Shown piece by piece: positions 34,490-46,437 of a stretch of DNA of 64,000 bases; within the stretch, counting starts at the first letter, position 1; each line of letters opens with the position of its first letter. The notes beneath the pieces were generated by a model. The model saw only the letters and a program-made list of their open reading frames with translations, made no database searches and was not told where the DNA came from. This stretch comes from Gnetum montanum (taxonomy: Eukaryota > Streptophyta > Gnetopsida > Gnetales > Gnetaceae). A program made the translations under genes and the position numbers. The stretch lies in the NCBI GenBank assembly GCA_015680685.1, contig MNCI01024892.1:124001-188000 (forward strand), read 5' to 3'.

Positions 34490-36330
34490 ATTATATTTGG
34501 AAGCGAAGATGCAATGTTATATTTCAAAGGACAGATTATTCTAATAAATGTTTGCTCACCATGTTGGAGAAGTTGTAGATCTTTCGCCTCATTCATTTCC
34601 AACTCACATCTCAAGCATCCAAGTTCAATCTAAATAGACATTAGTTGGTTCATATTGGGCAACCATGGGAAAGACTTGTGCATTCCAGTAACACTCATCG
34701 TCAGTAATCTTTGTAAGGAAGCCTTCCCTTTCTGTTGTGAGGAGTCACCATTGGAACTCTCTCTATCCTTAATTGAGAGCTTTTTTCCTTATCTAATTCT
34801 ATGTCATTCTATCTTGTAACAAGTCAGCATGGGTGGACATTTGGTGGTGCCCCAATTCGGGTTTCCTCCTTTAATACTTGTTATTTATAAGGTTGTTCTA
34901 GAGTTTCATGCTTAGTGTTATCAGCTTCCCCTTCCCCTTAACCCTATGACCTATTCAGGTTACTGTAACTGATACACTGTTAATATCAATAAAACTTCTT
35001 TTCGGTGTCTGACACCCCCCCACACCATTTGATTTCTGCAAATGTTCTTTTGTTGAAATCAATATTTTTAACCATGAATAGAAATTGGTTTTGTATGTAA
35101 GTAGGTGGAAAGACTTACATTCAACCAATTACATATTATAATCTTTCTAATTCTTGCAAATTTTGTTATCATGAAGGGCATTTGTTTAATGTTTGCTCTT
35201 TTCTACTCAATAATAAGATTATAAGAAAAAAGAAAAAAATTATTAAGAACTTAGGTCTACACCATTCAAAATAAGGCTTATATCAAACTTAACATTCAAA
35301 ATAAGGCTTATATCTAATAACACCATGAACTTAGGTCTACACCATCACAACATGAAATAGTGTCTGTATACTTTAACATTTAATAATTAAGATTTATTAA
35401 GTCAAATTATTTTATTAAATTTTGTTAATTACTCATAACTATTGCTTGTGTTTGTTTTATCAATCAACATGATGATTATTTCAAACCTATATATACTCCA
35501 TGTTCTCTTACTCTCACACACACACAATAGAAAAAAAAAGATAAATTGAGTACACATCTTATGTTATGTTTTCACACTTTTAGTGCAACTCAAATATCTC
35601 AATCACTAACATTGTGGCTAATTACATTTTGTGGTGTAACTAAAATAATTAACATCTATTGTTGATCTAAGTCAACATAGTTATTTTTGAGTTTCCTTAG
35701 ATCTTGTGATTATTATATCAAGAAATTTTAGAAAAACATATTGAAAGAGAGGCTAGAAAAAAATTTGAAGCTAAACAACAAAAAAATCAAGTTAATGTCA
35801 ATAACAATAATGATCAGATGAAAATAAAGAAACTAGAGAAGACAGAAGCTTCTATGAATAACTTTGCTACATGAAGTATTAACCAGTTTGAACAAATAGC
35901 ATGCAAGAAATATTTTCCTTGTATGAAAATATTACTATCTACCCAATGGTTAAATACTAGTATGACAATAGTGTTGTAGCAAATACTTTTGTATGTTCAT
36001 CTCTTACAAAAGTTAATATTTCACTAAATCTTTCCATTGTTACATTAAATTCTTTTCATATTTTAAGTTTGAAAATTGATATAAAAATGATGTTAGGACT
36101 ATGACCATATTCCCTACTAATAATTAATTCTTCTTTATTGATTTTTCAAAAATTTTATTATGAGGATGTACACATGGGTGGACATTCCTAAAATGAGAAA
36201 GCTATTCATTTCCATGTTCCTTTTGGGGCTTTCCACTAAGTGATTAAGCATGTGATGTGTTTTGAATTTTTTTACTTATTGTTAATGTTTTCTATGGTTC
36301 AACATCCCCACTCCCCAACAAACGTATGTA
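34490..36330. other. AT-rich intergenic DNA without recognised genes
   Basis: 34,500-35,020 is slightly less AT-rich and ends in a AATATCAATAAAAC segment followed by a C run, like a retroelement 3' end, but I cannot assign it. A short CA repeat lies at 35,515-35,526. The rest shows nothing I can support. Confidence 0.45.
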
Positions 36331-36448
36331 TGACTCATTATCTAACAAGGATTTGTAGGCAAAAGATTATCAATTTAAGTCATGCTTTATATGGCTAATT
36401 GTCTAACAAGGATTTGTAAGTAAGAGGTTGCTAATTCAAATCACTCTT
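36331..36448 (+). repeat. tandem pair of tRNA-like units (SINE-like dimer)
   Basis: Two 57-base units (36,331-36,387 and 36,392-36,448) share CTAACAAGGATTTGTA. Each starts with an A-box-like TG(A/G)CT(A/C)ATT and ends with a degraded B-box-like ATTCAAATCA or ATTTAAGTCA. The arrangement resembles a dimeric tRNA-derived SINE head. Confidence 0.5.
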
Positions 36449-36939
36449 GGTTCAACTTTCAAAATGGTAACAACCAAAATTTTTAAAAGATTTGATCAAT
36501 TCTATTTTCCCAGTTACTCTTATTGGTTTTGTAATGAAAAGGTTAAAGTCCACAAAGATGTAATACTATTAAACAATATTTCTATTTCTCATAACTTGGA
36601 ATTTTATTTTTCTTACAAATGTATCTTTATTTCTATCTACATCTAAAAAATATATGTTTAGGTCTATTTGAAATATTGAAATGAGACCCCTTGAAAATTT
36701 TATTTGGAATGATTGGTGCATGTGTGTCATATATCATCTTAGAAATTTTTCTTGTTAGTTGGATGAGCAATTTACAAAGAGACAAAGTAAGACTGAAAAA
36801 AAATTGCAATGATTTTCAACAAATCAACACTACTTTTCAAAATATTCTCATTTACACTAATCTTCAATAGTGACATGCTTATGTTCACTTTGTTAAACAT
36901 AAATGGAATATGCACAAAGCAAAAAGTGCTCTTATTAAG

Positions 36940-37513
36940 TGTAACAATGTTGCCTTGACGTTGTCCAGCATCCCAAGGAATTCACTTAGATCAAATGGAT
37001 CTAGGGTGGAAGACCTGTGGGATACATCTCTAACCAAGCACGCAACCCATGGAAGAGAGAAAGCAACACAATAGCTTCTTAGCAAGAGAATACACCGCAA
37101 GGAAAACCTCTAAACTCCAAATGAGGACTTAGCAAACAAGTGCATAAGAAACCTTATAGACATCATCAGTGGAAGGGGAGACAATGTATCTACAAGGGAA
37201 GCCTCACCCCTAGACCCCTCATGATGTAGTACAAGGCTTGGGAAGGCATCAGACCAAAACTATCCAATCTTGGCTACCTACATATCTACGACAACTGCAG
37301 AATCAAGACCATGTAGTTCTTCGTGTGAGGGTAGTATGAAGAGGACTTAGAAAGGGATGTAACAGGAGGAAGTCCTACTATTGGCTTGGCACCGCCAAGT
37401 TAGGATGGATTTTCTAATACTTGAATGCCACTCAAGGGCATCTTGGAGTGTTCCATGGTCCTCAAACCGTGGGGAGAGACTAGGAGAACCTCTATCCTAG
37501 GACATCTCTCACA
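36940..37513 (-). repeat. LARD-like element 3' LTR (left)
   Basis: Begins TGTAACAATGTTG and ends GACATCTCTCACA. It aligns end to end with 49,179-49,752, with frequent transitions. Confidence 0.9.
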
Positions 37514-40500
37514 ATCCTTCCTCACATAAAAGAAGTGACATCCTTAGAGTGGAGCCTAGGATAACTTTGAGAGTACACTTCAAGTATGGGCTTGGAGATC
37601 CATCAACTCTGGGGAGTCCCTCAACTTAACTGATGCTAAGCTTGAAGGAATGTATCAACCCCAACACTTGATAAATCCTTCCATCTAAGGCATTGCATGA
37701 AACATAAAGGACACTTGAAGGAATCCAAAAACTTTCCCTACTCTATGACAAGATGGATAAGTCCAACCCAAAGGGCCAATGTCTCTAAGACATCCCCTAG
37801 ATCTATGCCTTACCAAGTCTTGAGACTTTTTTGCCTACATAGACTCATACCTATGCAAGAGAACGTGCTATTCTTCCACAAGTCTAGCCAAGTTGCATCC
37901 TAAATGACTTCTTAGCACCCATCGATTCCCTTGATTTTTTTTTGTCAATTTTGAGGGCTCACCATGACCACTTTCACCCCTAGTGATGGACTTGGAAAAT
38001 CGTAACCAAAGAAGAGAACATGCTCCAAAAGAGCCATGTCTGAGCAAGCAACTTAAGCTTGCTATAACCCAAGGTTCTACTTTTGTCATAAAGACCCATG
38101 AGTTCTCACTGGTCCAACCATCTATGTACTAGATCACCATGTCTACACCATCCACATATTTTCTTTTGTTTTTCCCACATCAACATCGGTGTTGGCTAGT
38201 AGGAGGGGAGTTGAGCATGATCTCCCTTCAAAACAAGGTATAGAGGCAAATCTCTTGAATTTGACCTTATCGTTTGTAGACACACCAACATCGCAATCCA
38301 CATTTCATCATCCAATACTATCCCCTATTTATTGTAAGAGAGAAGATCTACAATTTGCTTAGAAAACTTCTCCAAGATGTAATCCTTGCATCATCATTGT
38401 TCATTAATGGCATCCTTTTGAGCTTTTCCAACATTGAGATTGCTAGTTCGAATGCTTGAACAAGTAGAGGATGGGTTCAAAAGCCAACCAAAATATAGTC
38501 CTCCATCCACACGTTTCATACCCACTACTTTCACATGGTCCATTACAACTACTATGTCCCATTTATGGGAAAGGATTAGTTGCACTTGCATCTTATAGGC
38601 TATCCTTCCCACTTCAAGAGGTGGGACAAGCACTATTTTATGAATGCTTAGTCCAAGGAAGCATGTAGAATCACTTTCGAGGACAACCCTTATCATGAAT
38701 TTTCTAAGGAACATTTAGGTTCCCATAATCTAAATTTTCCTACCATGCCAGGAACAACTGCAACTTATGATCAATCCCTTTCATTGGATTTTGAACTGAA
38801 AGGAAAGATCTTCTTTGGGAGGTTCCTTCTGTAAGTAGGTACAACAACCCAATTACATCGTATCCATAATACAAGCCCAAGTATTTCACATAGCCAACAC
38901 AACTACATTGCCAAACTACTACTAGTTGAGGAAAGACATAGAGTTATAGGTCTTACCCACATTTAATTTCACCTCAAAGTTGAACTCAAAATCCAAAGAG
39001 TTCATCCCCCAAACTTCCACAGAGAGGGGTTCCATTTCACCATAGGAGTTTTGGGTTTTCATTTCATATACACTAGTCCATTACATTTACAATATTTAGG
39101 GTGCATAAGGCCACACCATTGCCTATTACCATTAGACCCAAATAACAAACTTGAGAGTTAACAAGAATAGTTTGCCCATAGGAGGACTAGATCCTTAAGA
39201 CAATTAGAAATTACAACGAATGGCCATCACCATCATCAACTACCAACTTAAAACAATTCACAATTCATCCTTGAAGGATGTACAATAAGGGAGGTCTACT
39301 AGAGAACCCCAACAAGGAAGTTCCCCTTGAGCCCCAAAAACTAAGAGAGAGCACATGAGATCACATGTTGCTTACAAGAGAAGAGGTATATACATCAATT
39401 CTACATCAACTACATGGTCTCACAAGGGAGATTCCATGATTTCAAATATGGTAATAATATTCTATCTCTGAAATCTAGCCCTAAGAGTTTAGGCACATGG
39501 GACCATTGCTTAGAACAAGTTCCAAACATCAATTGCTTTTGAATCCCAATCTAGAGAACAACTGTCTCAATACAACCTACATTATTTTGTCAAAAACTAA
39601 AGAAGGTATCCATTGGAATGGAGAATGAGCCACACCCACCATATGGCTAGAGAGTCACTATGTAATAGAGTGCTTGGTCATGCTATCCCACCAGAGAGGT
39701 TGAACCATTGACATAATTTAACGATACACCAGAGACATGGGGTGATACACCATAGCCCACAAAAGCATCATAAGCCACGATTCATGAGGGTGCATAGGCT
39801 TAAGTGTTTTTCAACATATAGAGATCTACTAGGTAGGGCCTTCAAGAGAAATCAATGTATGCATAACTTTAACACCATTTGTTCAAGGATGAACCACCAT
39901 CCCAATGCTTGTAAAAACTACCCCAAAGATCACATCCAAACATGGAAGAGGAATTCTAGGTGCTTATACATAGAACTAAACTCTACCCTGCAACCAGTCA
40001 TGATAGCATCACCTTTGATTTTAGTATTTGGTTTGCCATTGTAGTTCACATGGCCACCATGAACCACCTGCTATCAAGAGTTCATCGAACCAATTTGTTT
40101 GAATTTTAGGCGATAATCCACCATCAGTCACCCTTGAATAAGATTTCTTCTAGTTAGGGAACCTAAAAGGAACAAATTCCACAACTTATCCTATCTCAAG
40201 AATGCTCACCAAAGGACATACCATCAAGGCATGCCAAGAACACTAGAATACAAAGCATCACTTTAGGAGCACCATGGGCAAGAACATACCCTAGCCTTCT
40301 TATTATAACACTATTTACAAAAATAGGATTTGCCATAGAGCTTTCAAAAGATCTCATATTAGGGAGTAGAGGCCACCTACAGACATAGAGAGGATGTGCT
40401 TCAAGGATAAGCACAGAGAAATACTGTACATCAAGTTTGGCCTTTTCACAGGGTGTAGCACAAGCCTACAATAAGGGGACAACTAATTCACATAGGGAAA

Positions 40501-42475
40501 TAACATCTAGCACTTCTATGTGCATGATTTGTGAAGATTGAATACATCACAACATTACATTATGATATTACATACTCAAGGGTAGGAAAACATTTGGTAA
40601 GCATAATACATGACATTCGAGAATGCTACCCAGGCCTAGAAGGCTATAGGACAAACTACCTAAGCCCATCCTAAGCTAAAGGGTTTAGGCCACTAGGAGC
40701 AACACCAAAGCCACATCATGCTGTTCTGAGAAAAACTTGTCTCTGTCTCTGCATGTACATCAACATCTGTTGCATTGCATCCATTGCAAGATTGTCATTG
40801 AAAGAAAATGAACTAGGACATGAATGCAATGACTAAATAATGTAGAATGCCATCTAAGAATCCACCACCCACCATAGTGGGACCTCAAGGCATTGGCCAC
40901 TCCTAGGCCGTCAATATCTAGCATGGCCAAGGATACTATTCTATGCCATCTACTAATCCAATATCTATAGGATCTAGGATGGACCACAATCCTTTGTTAG
41001 TACCAACACCGCACAGCCCCCCACGCCCTCCCCCCCACCCCACCAACACTAAGAGACAAACAAATCATGATGTACTAGCTACTCCACCACAACAAGGGTA
41101 CTGATAAATCCACAACCTAATGTAGGGATTCTGAGACCATGTAACCAATCCATGAAGGCCTCAAGAGCACATATCTTTCCCATAGACATAGTGCTCACAA
41201 AATCAACTAAGGTCACCACTAGCTGCATATTTGTTCTTGTGCTGCTTGTAAGGTTGAGACAACAGCTCAAAAACATAGGAATCAACAAGAACATGATCAG
41301 CACATCAGCCTCATATCCAACCATCCATGATCAGCACATTAGCCTCATATCCAACCATCAAGCATGAGCACACAATAGAGAAATATCAGTCTCACAACAC
41401 CATAGAGAGCAAGACCTCAGTAACATGCATAGAGATCAATCATGCAAAACTTGATGGATCAATTAGATACACTCATACAAAATAATTTATCATGAGGCAT
41501 ACCAAGAAAGAGAGAATTGGAACACTCTCAAAATTCCAAAGATTCACATATAACACACGTTCCTAGCCATTGACACTGGTTTCCACTAGGATCAAAATCT
41601 TAACAAATTCACAAGAGGCATGAGCTCTAGAAAATCATTATCTCAACTTGAAACATGAGGGAGACCAAGGTCTAGCTAAGAATATGTCTTAAAAAAGCTC
41701 CAATTCTCTCTACAAAGAGCAACATCATGGAGGATGTGTCCATAAGGGAAGACTCTCATCAAGAGAGGTGAGGTCTCTACAAGAATCAATAATAGGATGA
41801 CCTACTCCAAAAGCTCTTCAAATCCAAAATGCCTCAAGAAATATCGTTAAACAAAGAAGTAATGCCATGAAACTCAGGGCAACACAACCAACTCAATGAG
41901 AAAATGCAACACCCAAAGATCTGCAACAAGGGCAACCATACCCAAGGCACAAGAGGTTATCAAAACAAGAAGCACAAAAATTTGGTCTTGGGATGGCACA
42001 CACAACCTTAAAATACATCCTCAACAATCATCACCTAGTGTAGAGCACAAAGCCTTGCATTACAAATGATAGACATGGCAAGAAAGACATGCATGTAGAA
42101 TTTGAAAATGCATCCAAGGAAAGACACACCTACACAACTAGAAAAACATAAAATTACAAACATGAGTGTACAAAGTCTACTAGCGATGGTCTTTATCCAC
42201 CCAAAACAAGGTCCTCCATCCTGAGGTACTTGGAAACCACCATGTCCTACTTTTTAATTCCCATACTCATTGTATCTAAGGTGAGTGGGGGTGCAAGGAT
42301 ATTGCATCCTACACAATCCAATCAATGTTGTCTTGATACATGTCATTTGGATGGAGACCGAAGTGGAGACTAGGTTTAGTTCATCTTAGATGAACCACTA
42401 GATACAAGAGATGAGAGTTCCTCAAGCAAAAATAATTTATAAGTTGCCAATAAAAATCTCCTCTGCCATATCAAG
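37514..42475. other. internal region of the LARD-like element
   Basis: Five kilobases of low-complexity-free but non-coding sequence. No conserved retroelement protein motif was found on either strand. It holds a C-rich run at 41,017-41,041. A repeated phrase GATCAGCACAT(C/T)AGCCTCATATCCAACCATC occurs twice at 41,296-41,361. Confidence 0.6.
41017..41041 (-). other. potential G-quadruplex motif
   Basis: On the element's sense (minus) strand, four G runs of 4, 7, 3 and 6 bases are separated by loops of 1, 1 and 3 bases. This meets the usual G3+N1-7 pattern. Confidence 0.6.
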
Positions 42476-43263
42476 TGATCAGTGGTGAGGTACCCCTACA
42501 CTCAACCATATGAATACGAGCATTACACGCGCGATCTAGTCAAACTCCAAGGACTAAGTGCTTACGCACCTTATGGAACACTTAAGGTTAATCAATTGCT
42601 GTCTTCCCAAGCTCACTTGTATTTGTCATGGTTGTATGGTTAAGTGAACTTGAGGCATGTGATTTTTATATCTTTTATCTTTTTATTGCCTATGCTAAGA
42701 GGGAAAAGGGTGAAGAGACTAAGTAACTAACTTTCACCAACTAAGCTTTAATCATCCTAGCATCAGTATCTGTTCCCACTTGCCGTTCACACCTTGAACT
42801 AGTGCAACGCTACTGGGATTATCAAACGCTATTCATCATTGGGTTACCAAGCATAGTGCATGTGCTTGAAGTGGTCGTATTGAATGCACTTAACTATGAG
42901 AGTTAAGGGTTGAGAGAGATTAAGTCCCTAAGAAAGCATTTAAACATTTAACAATAATTAAAGCCCTATTTAGCTTAGTCCATATGCTGCAAGGTTTATC
43001 AAAAAGTTTGTCTTTATTATCGTACACAATTGTGTGCTCAGGTACAAAATTGTTCAAATAAAGATCCGTTCACTTTGAGACTCCTACTGCAGACACATGG
43101 AAATTATTCTAACTCTGGAATGGGAAAACTACTAGAGTTTGGCTAAGGTCTAGATTTAGATGGGAAAACAAGGGAAAGCTACCTCTTATTTATAGAACTG
43201 GTGACGGGCTGCGATATCGCGTACGCGATATCGCAGGGGTCGATGTGATATCGCGTCCCATCA
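42476..43263 (-). repeat. family A 3' LTR (full length, 788 bp)
   Basis: Plus-strand ends are TGATCAGTGG and GTCCCATCA. On the minus strand the LTR starts TGATGGGACG, passes a GCGATATCGC palindrome (43,234-43,211), and reaches TATAAATA (43,194-43,187), giving an unusually short U3. Confidence 0.9.
43187..43263 (-). promoter_or_regulatory. family A LTR promoter: palindrome array plus TATA box
   Basis: GATATCGC words occur three times. Two form a perfect 24 bp palindrome (43,211-43,234, two GCGATATCGC arms around GTAC), and a third copy lies at 43,247-43,255. The TATA box TATAAATA follows 16 bases downstream. The other LTR keeps the layout at 48,801-48,848, with two C to T type changes in the palindrome. 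Confidence 0.7.
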
Positions 43264-43276
43264 TACCCCCATGACT
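43264..43276 (-). other. polypurine tract of family A with AGTCATGGGGG box
   Basis: The minus strand reads AGTCATGGGGGTA directly before the LTR start TGATGGG. The same box recurs inside the element at 43,815, 45,164 and 46,438. Confidence 0.75.
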
Positions 43277-45384
43277 GAATGAAAACTTGTCCTCGAGTTC
43301 CTTACAAAATATTGGGAAGGTATGGGATTATTGACTTGAATGGAACTAATGGTGAATGGGGTGACATGTGAATGGATCATCATTACAAAACATGACAAAA
43401 CTAGTTTTCATGACAACAAGAGTGAACACTATGTACATTTGACATCCAGCCTTATTTGGTAGCTAAGAGAGAAGAGAGAAGAGAAGAAGTCTGTTGCTGC
43501 CAATGCTAAGATTGTGCCTTTCGTTGTCCATCCATAAGCGCGCCATCAATCTCGTTCCTTGCATAACTACTTCAGCACCGATCCATTCCAAGTGTTCCCT
43601 CTAGATCCAATTTGTTGTTGTATGATTGCCATCTGCACACACAACACAGTCGCATATTAGCAAGGGTAAATAAATCACAATGCAGTTGATACCTTGCCTC
43701 ATTGTAAGGTCCATTGGCTGAGTTGTGATATGGCTGATGCAGATTCTGGAGATAGAATAATGGTGACTACCTAAGGTGTAGGGGTTAGGAGAAAATAAAA
43801 AAAATGGACCAGGACCCCCATGACTAATCGCGAACCTCCGATAGTGAGAGAATGGAAAAAGATAAGGAAGAAGAAAGATGGAGAAAAAGAGACAACTGTA
43901 ATGTCGATGAAATGGATGTCAGAGATGGAAATGAACAAAATAGAAATTGATTGTGAAAATGTTTAAGGGAAAGAAATTAACTAATGCACCAAATAGGAAT
44001 ACCAGTGGGTCCTCCCCAAAGCAGGCTCATGCCCTTAATGCCCTGACATTCCCACATTCAGAGAGTCTGTGGGCTCTGAAAATGTTATTTGGAAGCAAGA
44101 GTTAAAGTCTTAACGACAAGAGTTTACCAAAAAGAAAATAATGTGTCAACCAAAATATACACTATTGATATAACTGGCAATGAGGTGAACAATGGGGGAA
44201 GAACGATGGAAAGAAGAGGATGGAATGGAGTCTCAAGAACAAGGTGATGTACAGCCCCTTATGTATTAATGATTAATGTGACTTGGTATATCTCATTCCA
44301 AATCTAGCCTCAAACCATCCACATCCAGTGACCTTGCATTAATACATTTGGTTAATCCATCCTCTTGAAGTAACAAGAATGCCTTCACCAAAGAGTCACC
44401 ACCATTCCAATGAAATGAAAGATGAGAAAGTAGGAAGTGAGAAGGGCCTTAGTTAGAGGGAACATGTTTATTTTAGTTCCATAACTAGTTCTTGTAGCCC
44501 AAGTGATTATTTTGTCTAAGGGGTGTGCTTTGAATTCCCACTTCTCTTCTTTGTTTCTTTGTTTTTTTTTTTTCGTGAGAACCACACCATGTAAAGAATT
44601 ATTATTTTTTTATTTTTATTGGCTCAACTTCTCGATCATGGAGTAACATCGGAACAGTAAGAAAAACTCAAGAAGAAAACATCCAAGCACCCAAGAGAAT
44701 GGCCAACACAGATGCATCAAATCCCCTTGAAGTCACACCCTTTTCAATTAGTGAGTCCTTCCTTAGTTTGAGAAATGCCCAGTCACCAATTCATTTATAG
44801 TTCTTATTATTTTGAAGAAAGGGACTGGATAGTTCCAAGCCAAGAGAGACCATAGAAATTTATGGATGCATGAATCATGTGGACTCATTGCCTTCTATAT
44901 CAAAAGAACCATACCTTAGTATCAACATTGTAACTTAAAGGTAAAAACCAAACATTAGCAACCAATAGAATACAATTCATACCATCATCAGGAGCACTTA
45001 TTGGATGACAAACTTAACAAAATGGATAAATACGCACACACATAAATAAATAAAAAGTATGAATGATGTTGTAAAACAAAAAGGAGAAAAGTTAAAGAAA
45101 TTTGTAAAATAAAAACTTAAAAAGGAATTGAAGGCCTCAATTGATCAGCATAGGTGGCCATCTCCCCCATGACTAAATTGAAAGGGAGAGATCCAAAATA
45201 ATGAGCGTTTGTTTGAATTTTTTAGATGTGTCCAACTTCTCCCAATTGATGTTTTCAGGTTAAGGGTTGGAAGTTGGCGACGCTCATGCTCCGATGTATC
45301 TATGCTTTCGTTGTGGTTGTAAGTTGTTCCTCCAGTTAGTTCCATGCATGTTGGTGAGTTTCTCTCCTTATTAGCTATCAACCA
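43277..45384. other. non-coding 3' part of family A element
   Basis: No pol motif. Shared with family B are GTGGGTCCTCCCCAAAGCAGGCTC-type words (44,008 versus 54,541), the pyrimidine run before GAACCACACCATG (44,580 versus 55,130), and CCCCCATGACT boxes at 43,815-43,825 and 45,164-45,174. These conserved blocks are probably needed in cis. Confidence 0.65.
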
Positions 45385-46380
45385 CTAGGTGTTTTCTTGT
45401 TGTGTGGTTGCTACATACAGGCACTTTTGTATGCTAGTTCCCTGGGCACACCGATTGCATGTAGGAGATGCTAAACATTCATGTATGCCATCACCCTCTG
45501 TATCATTGTATGTGATGCATGGAATCTTCTTCTTCTCGATCTTCCCATAAGTGTTTTCCTTAGATATTTCTAGGGAAAGATCATGGATTCCTAGGCATGC
45601 GTTTATGGTGCTAAGCCATGCCCTCCCCATTATAATTGGGAAGTCCCCTTTGTCATTGTTTACTTGGATCACTAGGAAATCAGCTGGGTATGACCAACCA
45701 CTCACAGTGGTAACGATATCCTCCACTAATCCCAAAGGAATAGTGATGGACTAGTCAGCTAGCTCTAAGTGAATATTCCTCTTCTTTAGTAGAGGTAGGT
45801 TCCAGGCTTTGTACATTTCTTGTGATATTAAGTTGACTTCAAAACTTGAGTCAAGAAGAGCTTTATGAGGTTCATTCCTAGCGACTTGGAGGTAGATTAA
45901 GGGACTTCCAAGATCAGAGAATTTCCTAGGAAGGTGGCCCACTTTAATCCAGTCAGTAACGACATGTGTTAGCATAACCGTGTGCGTTAAGCTTGATTTT
46001 TGGATCGAAGGAGGTCCCAAAACTTTATTTGGTATGGAGGTGTTTAGATGTTCAACCGTTTGTGATTGCGAGGGCTTAGTTGGATTGTTGGTTCTGAAGA
46101 AAGGTCTTTTCGGCATAAGATTGTCAGAACCAATTGTGAATTGAGGATTTGAAGCCCTCGTGACATTGGGTTGTTGCGGTTGAGTGGGAAGTACCCTTTG
46201 CATTGTTGGAGCGGTTGGTGGTGGAGTTACTGGCGTAAGAGATGCAGGTGGATTCGGAGGATGGTATGCATGTGGTGTGTCTCTTCTAGGAGAAGGAGTC
46301 CTATAATACTCTTGAGCTTGGTAGTGACGTTGTGGGGTTACGTGACTGATAGAGTCACTTGGAGAGACTAGCTGTTGCAT
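45385..46380 (-). pseudogene. family A Athila-type aspartic protease region
   Basis: The first block (46,380-45,754) holds a proline/glutamine-rich linker, then PHKALLDSSFEVNLIS, where the catalytic Asp is present but the following residues are SS and not the family's usual SG. The second (45,735-45,385) has GLVEDIVTTVSGWSYPADFL and DFPIIMGRAWLST, the second conserved protease block. VED..V and the ADF(L/V)V strand are characteristic of Athila proteases. One stop (45,754) separates the blocks. No reverse transcriptase follows. Confidence 0.78.
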
Positions 46381-46437
46381 TCAATATTCATATGGGTCCG
46401 GTTGCCGATAAGGGTATTGTTGCCTAGGTGGTGGCAT

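Noticed and set aside
36331-36448. Functional tRNA genes
   Set aside because: Box A and B are degraded and no cloverleaf with acceptor stem can be formed by eye.
38394-41367. Open frames inside the LARD-like element
   Set aside because: No gag, protease, RT or integrase motif, and no consistent strand or order.
43187-43263. Origin of replication or phage-type operator at the palindrome
   Set aside because: It lies within a plant LTR, is repeated in the other LTR, and sits directly upstream of a TATA box; an LTR promoter element is the simpler reading.
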